A DNA stretch of 64,000 nucleotides from JALHMQ01 sp037441125 (lineage in GTDB: Bacteria; Pseudomonadota; Gammaproteobacteria; Burkholderiales; Burkholderiaceae_F), in contig JBBIST010000006.1 in the NCBI GenBank assembly GCA_037441125.1, forward strand, positions 1-64,000, given 5' to 3'. Under the pieces are notes generated by a model, which saw only the letters and a list, made by a program, of their open reading frames with translations, did no database searches and was not told where the DNA came from. Shown here piece after piece: positions 35,140 to 44,631 of the stretch. Each line of letters starts with the position of its first letter. The first letter of the stretch is position 1. The position numbers and the translations under genes were made by a program.

Positions 35140-36243
35140 ATGCAACTCGTCAAAGCGCCCCGCGATGCGTTGCTCAGACCGTTGCAGGTGGTGAGCGGCA
35201 TCGTCGAGCGTCGCCAGACCCTGCCGATCCTCGCCAACATCCTGGTGCGCAAGGACGGCGAGAGCGTCTCCTTCACCGCCACCGACCTGGAGATCCAGAT
35301 CCAGACCCGGGCCGAGATCGGCGCCGGCCGCGACAGCGGCGCCACCACCGTGGCTGCGCGCAAGCTGGTCGACATCCTGCGTGCACTGCCCGAGTCCGAT
35401 GTCACCCTGTCGCTCGCCGGCCGCAAGCTCAGCGTGCAGTCGGGCAAGAGCCGCTTCAACCTGCAGACGCTGGCCGCCGACGAGTACCCGACCGTGGCCC
35501 AGGCCGAAGCCTCGGCCGATTTCACGCTGCCGGCGGCGGCGCTCAAGTATCTGCTGGCGATGGCGTACTTCGCGATGGCGGCGCAGGACATCCGCTACTA
35601 CCTGAACGGCATGCTGCTCGTGGTCGAGGCCTCGGTGGTGCGCGCGGTGGCCACCGACGGCCACCGGCTGGCGCTGGCCGAGGTCGGCCGCGAGGGCGAC
35701 GCCGCGGCGCGGCTCGAGGCGATCGTCCCGCGCAAGACGATCCTCGAACTAATGCGCCTGCTGCCCGACAGCGAGGAACCGGTGCGTGTGCAGATGGCCG
35801 CCAACCAGGTCAAATTCAGCTTCGGCTCGATCGAGCTGATCTCGAAGCTGGTCGAGGGCAAGTTCCCCGACTACCAGCGCGTGATCCCGGTCGGCAACAA
35901 CAAGGAGTTCGTCGTTGGCCGCGACGAACTGATGCACGCGCTGCAGCGTTCGGCGATCCTGACCACCGACAAGTTCAAGGGCGTGCGCATCGTGCTCGCC
36001 CCGGGCAGCCTGAAGATCACCTCGACCAACGCCGACCAGGAAGAGGCGCAGGAGGAGCTCGACATCGACTACGGCGGCGAGCCGCTCGACGTCGGCTTCA
36101 ACGTCACCTACCTGCTCGACGTGCTCGCCAACCTGCGCTGCGAGCAGGTCAAGTTCGCGCTCGGCGACGCGCTCGGCAGCGCGCTGATCACGATGCCCGA
36201 CTCGCAGCGCTTCAAGTATGTGGTGATGCCGATGAGGATCTGA
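35140..36243 (+). CDS. dnaN: DNA polymerase III beta subunit (sliding clamp)
   Basis: The product has 367 residues, the usual clamp length, with the three-fold repeated clamp architecture. It starts MQLVKAPRDALLRPLQVVSG and ends in FKYVVMPMRI, the conserved C-terminal MPMRL-type tail that lines the protein-binding pocket. The ATG at 35140 is supported by the upstream AAGGAAG; an earlier in-frame ATG would add 53 non-homologous residues from the intergenic region. Confidence 0.97.
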   Translation: MQLVKAPRDALLRPLQVVSGIVERRQTLPILANILVRKDGESVSFTATDLEIQIQTRAEIGAGRDSGATTVAARKLVDILRALPESDVTLSLAGRKLSVQSGKSRFNLQTLAADEYPTVAQAEASADFTLPAAALKYLLAMAYFAMAAQDIRYYLNGMLLVVEASVVRAVATDGHRLALAEVGREGDAAARLEAIVPRKTILELMRLLPDSEEPVRVQMAANQVKFSFGSIELISKLVEGKFPDYQRVIPVGNNKEFVVGRDELMHALQRSAILTTDKFKGVRIVLAPGSLKITSTNADQEEAQEELDIDYGGEPLDVGFNVTYLLDVLANLRCEQVKFALGDALGSALITMPDSQRFKYVVMPMRI

Positions 36244-36390
36244 GGCGCGGCGCCTGCGCCGGCGCGGCTTGCGCCCCGGCAGCAGCGCGCAGCCTGCCGG
36301 CACCGCAATGCCGGCGACCGATCGCGCTGCCGGCGCGAAATCGCAACGAATGCGGGCGTCGCAGCGCCGCCGCCCGACGAGGAATTCCCG

Positions 36391-38916
36391 ATGTCCGCAG
36401 TCCCCAATCCGTCCGCCGATCAGCCTTCGAACCCGCCCGTGCCCGCCAACGGCGGCGACTACGGCGCCGCCAGCATCCAGATCCTCGAAGGGCTGGAGGC
36501 GGTGCGCAAACGCCCGGGCATGTACATCGGCGACACGCACGACGGCACCGGCCTGCACCACATGGTGTTCGAGGTGGTCGACAACTCGATCGACGAGGCG
36601 CTGGCCGGTCATTGCGACGACATCGTCGTCACGATCCACACCGACAACTCGATCTCGGTGATCGACAACGGCCGCGGCATCCCGACCGACATCAAGTTCG
36701 ACGACAAGCACGACCCGAAGCGCAGCGCCGCCGAGATCGCCCTCACCGAGCTGCACGCCGGCGGCAAGTTCGACCAGAACAGCTACAAGGTCTCGGGCGG
36801 ACTGCACGGGGTCGGCGTCTCCTGCGTCAATGCGCTCAGCAAGTGGCTGCGACTGACGGTGCGACGCGACGGCCGCGTGCACCACCTGGAGTTCCATGCC
36901 GGCGCGGTGCAAAACCGCAGGCTGGAGACGATCGCCGGCGAGCGTGTATCGCCGATGCACGTGCTGGGCACAAGCGACAAGCGCGGCACCGAGGTCCACT
37001 TCCTGCCCGACGAGACGATCTTCGGCAACGTCGAGTTCCACTACGAGATCCTGTCCAAGCGGCTGCGCGAGCTGTCGTTCCTCAACAACGGCGTGCGCAT
37101 CCGCCTGATCGACCAGCGCAGCGGCAAGGAGGAGGACTTCGCCTTCGCCGGCGGCGTCAAGGGCTTCGTCGAGTACATCAACCGCGCCAAGACCGTCCTG
37201 CACCCGAACGTGTTCCACGTCGCCGGCGAGTCGGCGGCGGGCGGGGTCGGCGTCGGCGTCGAAGTGGCGATGCAGTGGAACGACAGCTACAACGAGTCGC
37301 TGCTGGTGTTCACCAACAACATCCCGCAGCGCGACGGCGGCACGCACATCACCGGCCTGCGCGCGGCGATGACGCGCGTGATCAACAACTACATCAAGGA
37401 GAACGAACTCGACAAGAAGGCGCGCGTCGAGACCAGCGGCGACGACATGCGCGAGGGACTGGCGTGCGTGCTCAGCGTCAAGGTGCCCGAGCCGAAGTTC
37501 AGCTCGCAGACCAAGGACAAGCTGGTCTCCTCCGAGGTGCGGCCGGCGGTCGAGGACGTGGTGGCCAAGGCGCTCGCGGCCTACCTGCTCGAGAAGCCGG
37601 CCGACGCCAAGATCATCTGCGGCAAGATCGTCGAGGCGGCGCGCGCGCGCGAAGCGGCGCGCAAGGCGCGCGAGATGACGCGGCGCAAGGGCGTTCTCGA
37701 CGGCGCCGGCCTGCCGGGCAAGCTCGCCGACTGCCAGGAGAAGGACCCGGAGAAGTGCGAGCTGTACATCGTCGAGGGCGACTCGGCCGGCGGCAGCGCC
37801 AAGCAGGGCCGCGACCGCAAGTTCCAGGCGGTGCTGCCGCTGCGCGGCAAGGTGCTCAACGTCGAGCGCGCGCGCTTCGACAAGCTGATCGGCTCGGAGC
37901 AGATCGCCACCTTGATCACGGCGCTCGGCACCAGCATCGGCCCGGAGTTCAACCCGGACAAGCTGCGCTACCACCGGATCATCGTCATGACCGACGCCGA
38001 CGTCGACGGCGCCCACATCCGCACGCTGCTGCTGACCCTGTTCTACCGGCAGATGCCGCAACTGGTCGAGCGCGGACACATCTACATCGCCCAGCCGCCG
38101 CTGTACAAGGTCAAGCACGGCCGCGACGAGCGCTACCTGAAGGACGACCACGAGTTCGCCCACTACCTGCTGCGGCTCGCGCTCGACGGCGCCCGCCTGT
38201 ACCCGGACGCGGCCGCGGCCGCTGCCGGAGCGGCGATCGGCGCCGATGCGCTCGCCGAGCTGGCGCGCCAGTACCTGCTCGCCGACGCCGTGGTCCGGCG
38301 CGTGGCGCAGGTGATCGACCGCGGCGCGCTCGAGGCGATCGCCCATGGAGTCGAACTGAACCTCGACGACGCCGCCGCGGCGCAGGCGAGCGCGGCGCGC
38401 TTGCAGGAGGCGCTCGGCAACCACACGGTCGAGGTGCACGCGATCCACGACGCCGCCACCGACAAGCACCGCCTGCGCATCGAGCGCCGCCACCACGGCA
38501 ACGTGCGCGCCAGCGGCATCGACGCCGAGTTCACCCACGGCGCCGACTACGCGGCGCTGAACCGTGCCGCCAAGACCTTCCGCGGCCTGATCGGCGCCGG
38601 TGCCAAGGTCGCGCGCGGCGAAGGCGAGAAGGCGAAGGAGGCGCCGGTGGAAGACTTCGGCGCCGCCATGCGCTGGCTGCTGGCTCAGGCCGAGGCCGGC
38701 GTCGGCAAGCAGCGCTACAAGGGCCTGGGCGAGATGAACCCCGAGCAGTTGTGGGAGACGACCATGGACCCGGCGGTGCGCCGCCTGCTCAAGGTGCAGA
38801 TCGAAGACGCGATCGGCGCTGACCAGATCTTCACCACCCTGATGGGCGACGAAGTCGAGCCGCGCAAGCGCTTCATCGAGAGCAACGCGCTGGCGGCAAG
38901 CAACATCGACGTCTAG
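36391..38916 (+). CDS. gyrB: DNA gyrase subunit B
   Basis: The product has 841 residues. It has the GHKL ATPase domain (EVVDNSIDEALAG, IDNGRGIPTD), the transducer domain, and the TOPRIM motif YIVEGDSAGGSAKQGRDRKF with PLRGKVLNVE. A lineage insertion (about residues 595-745) separates the TOPRIM domain from the C-terminal signature KQRYKGLGEMNPEQLW. With GyrA it introduces negative supercoils. It follows dnaN after 147 bp and closes the replication cluster. Confidence 0.97.
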   Translation: MSAVPNPSADQPSNPPVPANGGDYGAASIQILEGLEAVRKRPGMYIGDTHDGTGLHHMVFEVVDNSIDEALAGHCDDIVVTIHTDNSISVIDNGRGIPTDIKFDDKHDPKRSAAEIALTELHAGGKFDQNSYKVSGGLHGVGVSCVNALSKWLRLTVRRDGRVHHLEFHAGAVQNRRLETIAGERVSPMHVLGTSDKRGTEVHFLPDETIFGNVEFHYEILSKRLRELSFLNNGVRIRLIDQRSGKEEDFAFAGGVKGFVEYINRAKTVLHPNVFHVAGESAAGGVGVGVEVAMQWNDSYNESLLVFTNNIPQRDGGTHITGLRAAMTRVINNYIKENELDKKARVETSGDDMREGLACVLSVKVPEPKFSSQTKDKLVSSEVRPAVEDVVAKALAAYLLEKPADAKIICGKIVEAARAREAARKAREMTRRKGVLDGAGLPGKLADCQEKDPEKCELYIVEGDSAGGSAKQGRDRKFQAVLPLRGKVLNVERARFDKLIGSEQIATLITALGTSIGPEFNPDKLRYHRIIVMTDADVDGAHIRTLLLTLFYRQMPQLVERGHIYIAQPPLYKVKHGRDERYLKDDHEFAHYLLRLALDGARLYPDAAAAAAGAAIGADALAELARQYLLADAVVRRVAQVIDRGALEAIAHGVELNLDDAAAAQASAARLQEALGNHTVEVHAIHDAATDKHRLRIERRHHGNVRASGIDAEFTHGADYAALNRAAKTFRGLIGAGAKVARGEGEKAKEAPVEDFGAAMRWLLAQAEAGVGKQRYKGLGEMNPEQLWETTMDPAVRRLLKVQIEDAIGADQIFTTLMGDEVEPRKRFIESNALAASNIDV

Positions 38917-39218
38917 GCGCGCGCCGCAGGCGACGCGCCGTCCGTGCCCGCAGCGCCACAACCTCGGTGACCGGCCTCACCGTAGAGCGGTTGCGACTTC
39001 GCCGCGAGCGGCCTGCGCTGACGGCCATCAAGCCGCCGCGCCGCGCCTGACCATAATCGACTGTCGCGAGGACCTGCGTGCGTCCGTCGTGACCTCGACA
39101 GTTTCTTCTTCACCAAAAGCCGTGGATGCGCGAATCCGCGCGGCCCAGTGGCCGCGCGCCGCGCGCAACAAATGCCGCGACGAGAAGGAACGGGCGGACG
39201 ACACATGAAGGAGTATTC
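38917..39218. other. intergenic region after gyrB
   Basis: No gene is seen. CTGTCGCGAGG (39061-39071) and CCTCGACAG (39093-39101) could pair with a bulge, followed by TTTCTTCTT, a weak terminator-like structure with a loop of about 21 nt. AAGGAG at 39208-39213 is the ribosome-binding site of the next gene. Confidence 0.4.
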
Positions 39219-40934
39219 ATGTCCAGTTCGTTCTTCCGTCGGACGTTGATCGCGGCATCGATCTCGGCCCTGTTCCTGCCGCTGGCGGCGCATGCCACCG
39301 GCGCCGACGTCGATGCCCGCATCCAGGGCCTGACGCGGCAACTCGACGCGATCAGCAAGGAGCTCGAAGCGCTCAAGGAGAAGTCCGCGGCCGCGCCGGC
39401 CGCGGCGACGCAGCCCGCCGGCGAAGGCTGGCTCACCTGGGGCGGCGACTACCAGTTCCGCGTCGACCGCCTGCGCGGCGAGACCAAGCCGTTCACCGAC
39501 GTCAACGCCATGTTCTCGCTGGCGCAAAGTCAGTTGCAGCAGGCGTTCTTCGCCAACCCCGGCCCCGCCACGGGGGCGATGCTCAACGGCTTCATCGGCT
39601 TCGCGCAGGGCATGGCCGCAGTTCGCACGCACACCGAGGCGCAGGCCTTCCTCGGCGCCAACGCGGCGATGATGGCCGGGCTCGCCTCGTTCGCGCCGCC
39701 CGCCTTTGTGCCCGCCTACGAGCCGAAGAACGACAGCATCTACTTCAATCGCTTCGCCCTCGACCTGCGGGCCGCGGTGGCCGAGAACATCTCGGTCAAG
39801 GCGCGGCTGGCGATGTACAAGATCTGGGGCGCGCAGGACGAAGCCGCCCTCGTCAACCGCGGCGCCGCGCCGTTCTTCGCCGACCGCGTCGGCGTGTTCG
39901 ACGGCACGCTCGGCCGCGTGCCCTCGAGCAGCGCGCTCGTCGTCGACCGCGCCTTCGCCACCTGGGCCGGCATCGGCGGCGTCGACGCCTGGTTCTCGGT
40001 CGGCCGCCGCCCCTCGACCGACGGCGCGCCCACGCACCTGAAGAACAATGCCGAACTGGTCGGCACCGCGGGCGTGCCGGCGTTGCTCGTCAACTACGCG
40101 TTCGACGGCCTCACGCTCGGCTACATGGCGGACATCGCCGCCCTTCCCGGCGCCTACGCCAAGGTCTGCTACGGCCGCGGCTTCGAGAGCGGCTTCAGCA
40201 GGGCGCGCGGCAACTCGCTCGACGACACCGACATGCTCGGCGTGAGCGTGATCCCCTACGAGACCGACAGGCTGCGCGTGTGGCTGCAGTGGAACCGCGG
40301 CATGAACATCTTCGACGCGCCGGCGATGAAGGGCACCTACTTCGGCGACACGCAGGCCAAGATCAACCTCGGCGACATCGACTGGTACGGCATCGGCGTG
40401 TTGGGCAGGCTCGCCCGGGTCGGCGCCGGCGATCTCAACTACTTCGCCGATTTCGGCTGGAGCGTGGCGCAACCGAACGAGAACGTGTCGGCGCAGTTCG
40501 GCTTCCAGGGTCTGCTGACCGGCTCCTTCTTCGGCCCGGAGGCGCCGAGCGACAAGACCGGCAACGCGATCTACCTCGGCGTGCGCTACGACCTGCCCAG
40601 CCGGACCAAGCTCGGCCTCGAGTTCAACCGCGGCTCCAAGAACTGGATCACCTTCGCTCCCGCCGCCGCAGACATGTGGACCTCCAAGCTCGGCACGCGC
40701 GGCGACGTCTACGACGTCTACCTGATCCAGGAAATCGGCGCCACGCCGATCGCCTCGCCCGACGCCAAGGCGTTCTTCCGCCTCGGCTACCAGTCGTACG
40801 ACTTCAAGTACACGGGCAGCAACAACTGGGTCGGTGCGCCGGTGAGGATCACCGACATCCAGGGTCAGATGTCGGCGCTTGCGCCGCTGGCGCAGGCGTA
40901 CAACCTCTACGCCACGTTCGAAGTGAAGTTCTAG
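39219..40934 (+). CDS. DUF3373-type outer-membrane protein
   Basis: The product has 571 residues. A Sec signal peptide (LIAASISALFLPLAAHATG) is followed by a short coiled coil (about 30-55, ARIQGLTRQLDAISKELEAL), as in trimeric porins such as OprO/OmpA-linked types. Alternating hydrophobic beta strands follow, ending in the aromatic C-terminus YATFEVKF expected for BAM-dependent barrels. The family is DUF3373, whose role is not established. The ATG at 39219 fits AAGGAG and the signal peptide. It is convergent with the ferritin-like gene. Confidence 0.75.
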   Translation: MSSSFFRRTLIAASISALFLPLAAHATGADVDARIQGLTRQLDAISKELEALKEKSAAAPAAATQPAGEGWLTWGGDYQFRVDRLRGETKPFTDVNAMFSLAQSQLQQAFFANPGPATGAMLNGFIGFAQGMAAVRTHTEAQAFLGANAAMMAGLASFAPPAFVPAYEPKNDSIYFNRFALDLRAAVAENISVKARLAMYKIWGAQDEAALVNRGAAPFFADRVGVFDGTLGRVPSSSALVVDRAFATWAGIGGVDAWFSVGRRPSTDGAPTHLKNNAELVGTAGVPALLVNYAFDGLTLGYMADIAALPGAYAKVCYGRGFESGFSRARGNSLDDTDMLGVSVIPYETDRLRVWLQWNRGMNIFDAPAMKGTYFGDTQAKINLGDIDWYGIGVLGRLARVGAGDLNYFADFGWSVAQPNENVSAQFGFQGLLTGSFFGPEAPSDKTGNAIYLGVRYDLPSRTKLGLEFNRGSKNWITFAPAAADMWTSKLGTRGDVYDVYLIQEIGATPIASPDAKAFFRLGYQSYDFKYTGSNNWVGAPVRITDIQGQMSALAPLAQAYNLYATFEVKF

Positions 40935-40943
40935 CCGTGCATC

Positions 40944-40966
40944 GGCGCGCTCGGGTCGAGCGCGCC
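40944..40966. terminator. bidirectional hairpin terminator
   Basis: There is a perfect 9-bp stem GGCGCGCTC (40944-40952) and GAGCGCGCC (40958-40966) with a 5-nt loop, between two convergent genes. No T-run is present. The right arm reaches the last base of the minus-strand stop codon. Confidence 0.55.
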
Positions 40967-41487
40967 TAGTAGCCCATGCGCGTCGAGGTGTCGTCCTCGT
41001 CTTCGAGGTCCAGCCTGGCCGAGGGCGGCAGCTTGGCGATGATTGCCTCGACCATGCGCACGTGCTCGGCTTCCTCGTCGCGCAGCTCCTCGAACAGCGC
41101 CCGGACCTCGGGATGGGTCACGTGGCGCAGCGCGCGGTCGTAGAACTCGTGCGCCTTCTTCTCCGCGCGCAGGGCCACCTGGCAGGCCCTGAGCTCGGAC
41201 ATGTTGCGGTAGGTCGAGCCGACATCGGGGGCCTCGACGTCGAAGAGGTCGCCGAGCTTGACCCGCGGTGCCGTCTGGCCGAACAGCGTGCCGCGGCGTT
41301 CGGCCAGTTCGTCGGCGTGCTTTTTCTCGTTGACGACCATCGACTGGAAGAACGCCCCGGCATCGGTCGAGCTGCCGATCTGCTCGACGAACAACTCGTA
41401 GCGCTTGACCGCCTCGACCTCGATCAGTGTCGCCAGGTCGAGCGTGTCCATCAGACTGAGTGCGGCGAAGTCGACTTTCGCTGGCAT
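40966..41487 (-). CDS. ferritin-like / rubrerythrin-family protein
   Basis: The product has 173 residues and is a predicted four-helix bundle. Helix motifs LIEVEAVKRYELFVEQIG, VVNEKKHADELAE, EKKAHEFYDRALR and LRDEEAEHVRMVEAI carry the E..Y and ExxH pattern of a di-iron site. There is no rubredoxin-type Cys4 domain at the C-terminus, so it is closer to erythrin/ferritin-like proteins that detoxify peroxide or store iron. The ATG at 41487 gives MPAKVDFAAL. Confidence 0.8.
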   Translation of the reverse strand: MPAKVDFAALSLMDTLDLATLIEVEAVKRYELFVEQIGSSTDAGAFFQSMVVNEKKHADELAERRGTLFGQTAPRVKLGDLFDVEAPDVGSTYRNMSELRACQVALRAEKKAHEFYDRALRHVTHPEVRALFEELRDEEAEHVRMVEAIIAKLPPSARLDLEDEDDTSTRMGY

Positions 41488-41717
41488 GGGTCCCCTCTCT
41501 CGCTGGATCGGCCGGGTGCGCGCAGCGCGCGCGAGGCTGTCGCGCCTCTTGTCGCCGGCCACGGTAGCACCGGCTCGCCCGCCGGCGCACGGTCGGGCGC
41601 GCGGCCTTTGACCGCCGACAAGGCTTCGGCCGGCGCGGCAACGCGCCGGCCGCGCCGAAGGCGATCGGCGGCGAGCCGCTATGCTGGCCGCACCCGCCCA
41701 TCGATGCGCGATCCGCC

Positions 41718-42356
41718 ATGCTCGGCTCCGAAACCATCGTCGTCACGCCGTTCCAGCAGAACTGCTCGCTCGTCTGGTGCGAGCGCACGCGCGAGGCGGC
41801 GGTAATCGATCCGGGCGGTGAGGTCGAGCGCATCGTCGCCGCGGCGCGCCGGCGCGGCGTGCGCATCACGCAGATCCTGCTCACGCACGCGCACATCGAC
41901 CACGCCGGCGGCGCCGGCACGCTGGCGCGGCTGCTCGCCGTGCCGATCGTCGGCCCGCATCCGGGCGACGGCTACTGGATCGACGGCCTGGCGCAGCAGG
42001 CGCGGATGTTCGGCTTCGCCGCGGCCGAGCCCTTCGCGCCTTCGCGCTGGCTCGCCGACGGCGACTCGGTGCAGGTGGGCGCGACGACGCTGGCGGTGCG
42101 CCACACGCCCGGGCACACGCCGGGGCACGTCGTCTTCCACGACGCCGAAGGCGCTCGCGCCTACGTCGGCGACGTGCTCTTTGCCGGCAGCATCGGCCGC
42201 ACCGACTTTCCCGGCGGCGACTACGACACCCTGATCGCCAGCATCACCGAGCGGCTGTGGCCGATGGGCGACGAGACGGTGTTCGTTCCCGGTCACGGCC
42301 CGGAGAGCACCTTCGGGCGCGAGCGGCGCGACAACCCGTTCGTGCGCGGCACCTGA
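41718..42356 (+). CDS. metallo-beta-lactamase-fold hydrolase (glyoxalase II-like, YcbL type)
   Basis: The product has 212 residues. THAHIDHAGG is the zinc-binding HxHxDH motif; further ligands are the His in TPGHTPGHVVF, the Asp in YVGDVLFAGSIGRTDFPGG, and the His in VPGHGPES. Length and motif spacing fit the YcbL/GloB2 group of small hydroxyacylglutathione hydrolases. The likely reaction is thioester hydrolysis of S-lactoylglutathione, though the substrate is not proven. Confidence 0.88.
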   Translation: MLGSETIVVTPFQQNCSLVWCERTREAAVIDPGGEVERIVAAARRRGVRITQILLTHAHIDHAGGAGTLARLLAVPIVGPHPGDGYWIDGLAQQARMFGFAAAEPFAPSRWLADGDSVQVGATTLAVRHTPGHTPGHVVFHDAEGARAYVGDVLFAGSIGRTDFPGGDYDTLIASITERLWPMGDETVFVPGHGPESTFGRERRDNPFVRGT

Positions 42357-42367
42357 GCGGCAGGCGA

Positions 42368-42421
42368 CGCCGTCCGGGCCGACGGCGCACAGGTCACGGC
42401 CATCGCGCCGGCGCTGTGCGC
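42368..42421. terminator. paired hairpins between convergent genes
   Basis: CGCCGTC (42368-42374) pairs with GACGGCG (42381-42387). An overlapping alternative pairs GCGCACAG (42385-42392) with CTGTGCGC (42414-42421). They lie in the 95-bp gap between the hydrolase and hutF, which converge. Confidence 0.45.
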
Positions 42422-42451
42422 TGACCGAGCGGCGCGATCGCCGCCTGCGCG

Positions 42452-43834
42452 TTATGGCAGCGGCCAGAGCTCGGCCATCGCCGCCTCGAAGCGGCGCGCG
42501 ATCGGCTCGGCGCCGGCGTGCACGCCGCCGCGCCGCAGCCAGCGGCCGGCGACCATCACTTCCGCCCACGGTGCTGCCGGCGACGAGAACACGAGCGCAT
42601 CGAGCCAGTGCTCGGGCGGCACGCCGAGCATGGCGTCGGCGCGCGGCGCGGCCACGAGCGCATCGGCGCGCGCACCGGGCGCTAGCCCCCAGAGCGGCTC
42701 GCCGCAGGCGCGCGCGCCTGCGGCGACGACGCCCGCGACCAGCCGCTGCGCGGTCGACGCCTGCCCCGACTGCGGATCGGCGGCGACGTTGCGCCGGCGC
42801 AGCGCCAGCCGCTGGCCGTAGTCGAGCCAGCGCAGCTCCTCGCGCCAGTCGCGCGTGACCTGGCTGTCGGAGCCGATCGCGAGCGCCACGCCGGCGTCGA
42901 GCCAGCCCGGCAGGTCCGCAAGGCCGTCGCCGAGGTTGGCCTCGGTGCTCGGGCACAGGACGACGCCGGCGCCGCTCGCCGCCACGGCGCCGATCTCCGC
43001 GCGCGTGGCGTGTGTGGCGTGCACGAGCTGCCAGCGCGCATCGAGCAGGCGCTCGCGCGCCAGCCATTCGATCGGCCGCGTGCCGGTGGCGGCCGCGCAG
43101 TCGTCGACCTCGGCGGTCTGCTCGGCGACGTGGATGTGGATCGGGCCGTCAAAGTCGGCTGCGAGCGCGCGCAGCGCGTGCAGCGACGCCGGCGCTGCCG
43201 CGCGCAGCGAGTGGATCGCCAGGCCGGCACGCAGCAGCGGCCGGCCGCTCGCGGCGATGCGGCTGTGCGCCTGCCACACCTGCGGCGCCGTCAGGCGGAA
43301 GCGGCGCTGGTCGTGGCGCAGCTCGGGCTGCGCGAAGCCGGCGCGCTCGTACAGCACCGGCAGCAGCGTCAGGCCGATGCCGGCTTCGGCCGCCGCCTCG
43401 GCGAGCGCCCACGACAGCGCCAGCGGGTCGGCGTAGGCGCGGCCGTCGCGGTCGTGCTGCAGGTAGTGGAACTCGCACACCTGCGTGTAGCCGCCGGCGA
43501 GCAGTTCGACGTAGAGCTGGGCGGCGATCGCGCGCAGTTGCTCGGGCGTGATGCGCAGCGCCACCTGGTACATGCGGTCGCGCCACGACCAGAAGTCGTC
43601 GGCCGCGGCCTCTCGCCGCTCGGCCAGCCCGGCAAACGCGCGCTGGAAAGCGTGGCTGTGCGCGCTCACGACCGCGGGCAAAAGCGGCCCGGCGACGACC
43701 GTCGCGCCGGCCGGCGCCGGCCGCACGCCGGGTGCCACCGTGCGCCAGCGGCCGCCTTGCGCCTCCAGCAGCACGTCGGTCTGCCAGCCTGCGGGCAGGA
43801 AGGCGCGCTCGGCCCACAGGCGAACGTCCGTCAT
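42452..43834 (-). CDS. hutF: formimidoylglutamate deiminase
   Basis: The product has 460 residues, typical for HutF. It is an amidohydrolase-fold enzyme with the metal motif SAHSHAFQRA, then IHIHVAEQTAEVDDC, LVHATHA and IGSDSQV. It converts N-formimino-glutamate to N-formylglutamate and ammonia. It is the last gene of hutC-hutI-hutG-hutF; its ATG overlaps the hutG stop as ATGA. Its presence with HutG shows the five-enzyme histidine route rather than the direct formiminoglutamase route. Confidence 0.93.
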   Translation of the reverse strand: MTDVRLWAERAFLPAGWQTDVLLEAQGGRWRTVAPGVRPAPAGATVVAGPLLPAVVSAHSHAFQRAFAGLAERREAAADDFWSWRDRMYQVALRITPEQLRAIAAQLYVELLAGGYTQVCEFHYLQHDRDGRAYADPLALSWALAEAAAEAGIGLTLLPVLYERAGFAQPELRHDQRRFRLTAPQVWQAHSRIAASGRPLLRAGLAIHSLRAAAPASLHALRALAADFDGPIHIHVAEQTAEVDDCAAATGTRPIEWLARERLLDARWQLVHATHATRAEIGAVAASGAGVVLCPSTEANLGDGLADLPGWLDAGVALAIGSDSQVTRDWREELRWLDYGQRLALRRRNVAADPQSGQASTAQRLVAGVVAAGARACGEPLWGLAPGARADALVAAPRADAMLGVPPEHWLDALVFSSPAAPWAEVMVAGRWLRRGGVHAGAEPIARRFEAAMAELWPLP

Positions 43835-44631
43835 TCGGGCCTCCAGTCGAGTGCCGCCTGCAGCAGCGCGCGCAGCAGCGGCTGCAGGCGCGCCGCGCGC
43901 GTGGGGTCGAGTTCGAACGGCAGCGCCTCGCTGCGTAGATAGCAGGCCCACGACAGTTCGAGCTGGACTGCGTGCACCTGCTCGTGCGGCCGGCCGTAGT
44001 GGCGCGTGATGTAGCCACCCTTGAAGCGGCCGTCGGTCACGTGCGTGTAGCGCGACTGGCTGTCGAGCACCCGCTGCAGCGCCGCGCGCAGCGACGGCGC
44101 GCAGCTTGCGCCATCGGCGGTGCCGAGGTTCAGATCCGGCAGCCGGCCGGCGAACAGCCACGGCAGCTCGGACTTGATGCTGTGGCCCTCCCACAGCAGC
44201 GCGTGACCGTGGCGCGCCTTCAGGCGCGCGAGTTCGGCCGCAAGCGCGTCGTGGTACGGCTGCCAGAACCTGGCGCGGCGGCGCGCGACTTCAGCGGCGT
44301 CGGGTTCCTGGCCGTCGCGGTACAGCGGCTCGCCGGTGAACGCGCGCGTTGGGCACAGTCCGGTGCTGTTGCCGCTCGCGTACAGCGGCGTGTCCTGCGG
44401 CGGCCGGTTCAGGTCGATCAGGTAGCGCGAGTGCCTCGCGACGATCAGGCTGGCGCCAAGCTCGCGCGCGAACGCGTACAGCGCGTCGACGTGCCAGTCG
44501 GTGTCCTCGAGCGCGAGTGCGCGCGCGGTGAAGCGCGGCTTCAGTTCGTCCGGAATTGCCGTGCCGGCGTGCGGCACGCTGACCAGCAGCGGCGCCGTTC
44601 CCCGGTGCAGCGTGAGGTCGTGCGCGCTCAC
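43831..44631 (-). CDS. hutG: N-formylglutamate deformylase
   Basis: The product has 266 residues. Motifs are LLVSVPHAGTAIPDEL, RHSRYLIDLNRPPQDTPLY and LLWEGHSIKSELPWL, with the His/Glu residues of the zinc-dependent FGase family. It cleaves N-formylglutamate to glutamate and formate, the last step of histidine degradation. The GTG start at 44631 overlaps the hutI stop (GTGA). A second, distantly related FGase-family gene lies at 62868-63734. Confidence 0.93.
   Translation of the reverse strand: MSAHDLTLHRGTAPLLVSVPHAGTAIPDELKPRFTARALALEDTDWHVDALYAFARELGASLIVARHSRYLIDLNRPPQDTPLYASGNSTGLCPTRAFTGEPLYRDGQEPDAAEVARRRARFWQPYHDALAAELARLKARHGHALLWEGHSIKSELPWLFAGRLPDLNLGTADGASCAPSLRAALQRVLDSQSRYTHVTDGRFKGGYITRHYGRPHEQVHAVQLELSWACYLRSEALPFELDPTRAARLQPLLRALLQAALDWRPE

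Noticed and set aside
35749..38961. An antisense open frame of about 1070 codons over gyrB, and similar long ones over dnaA, hsdM and hsdR
   Set aside because: In DNA of this GC content, stop codons are rare in antisense frames. The plus-strand products are clear and complete, and the antisense translations are Arg/Ala/His/Gln-rich without domains.
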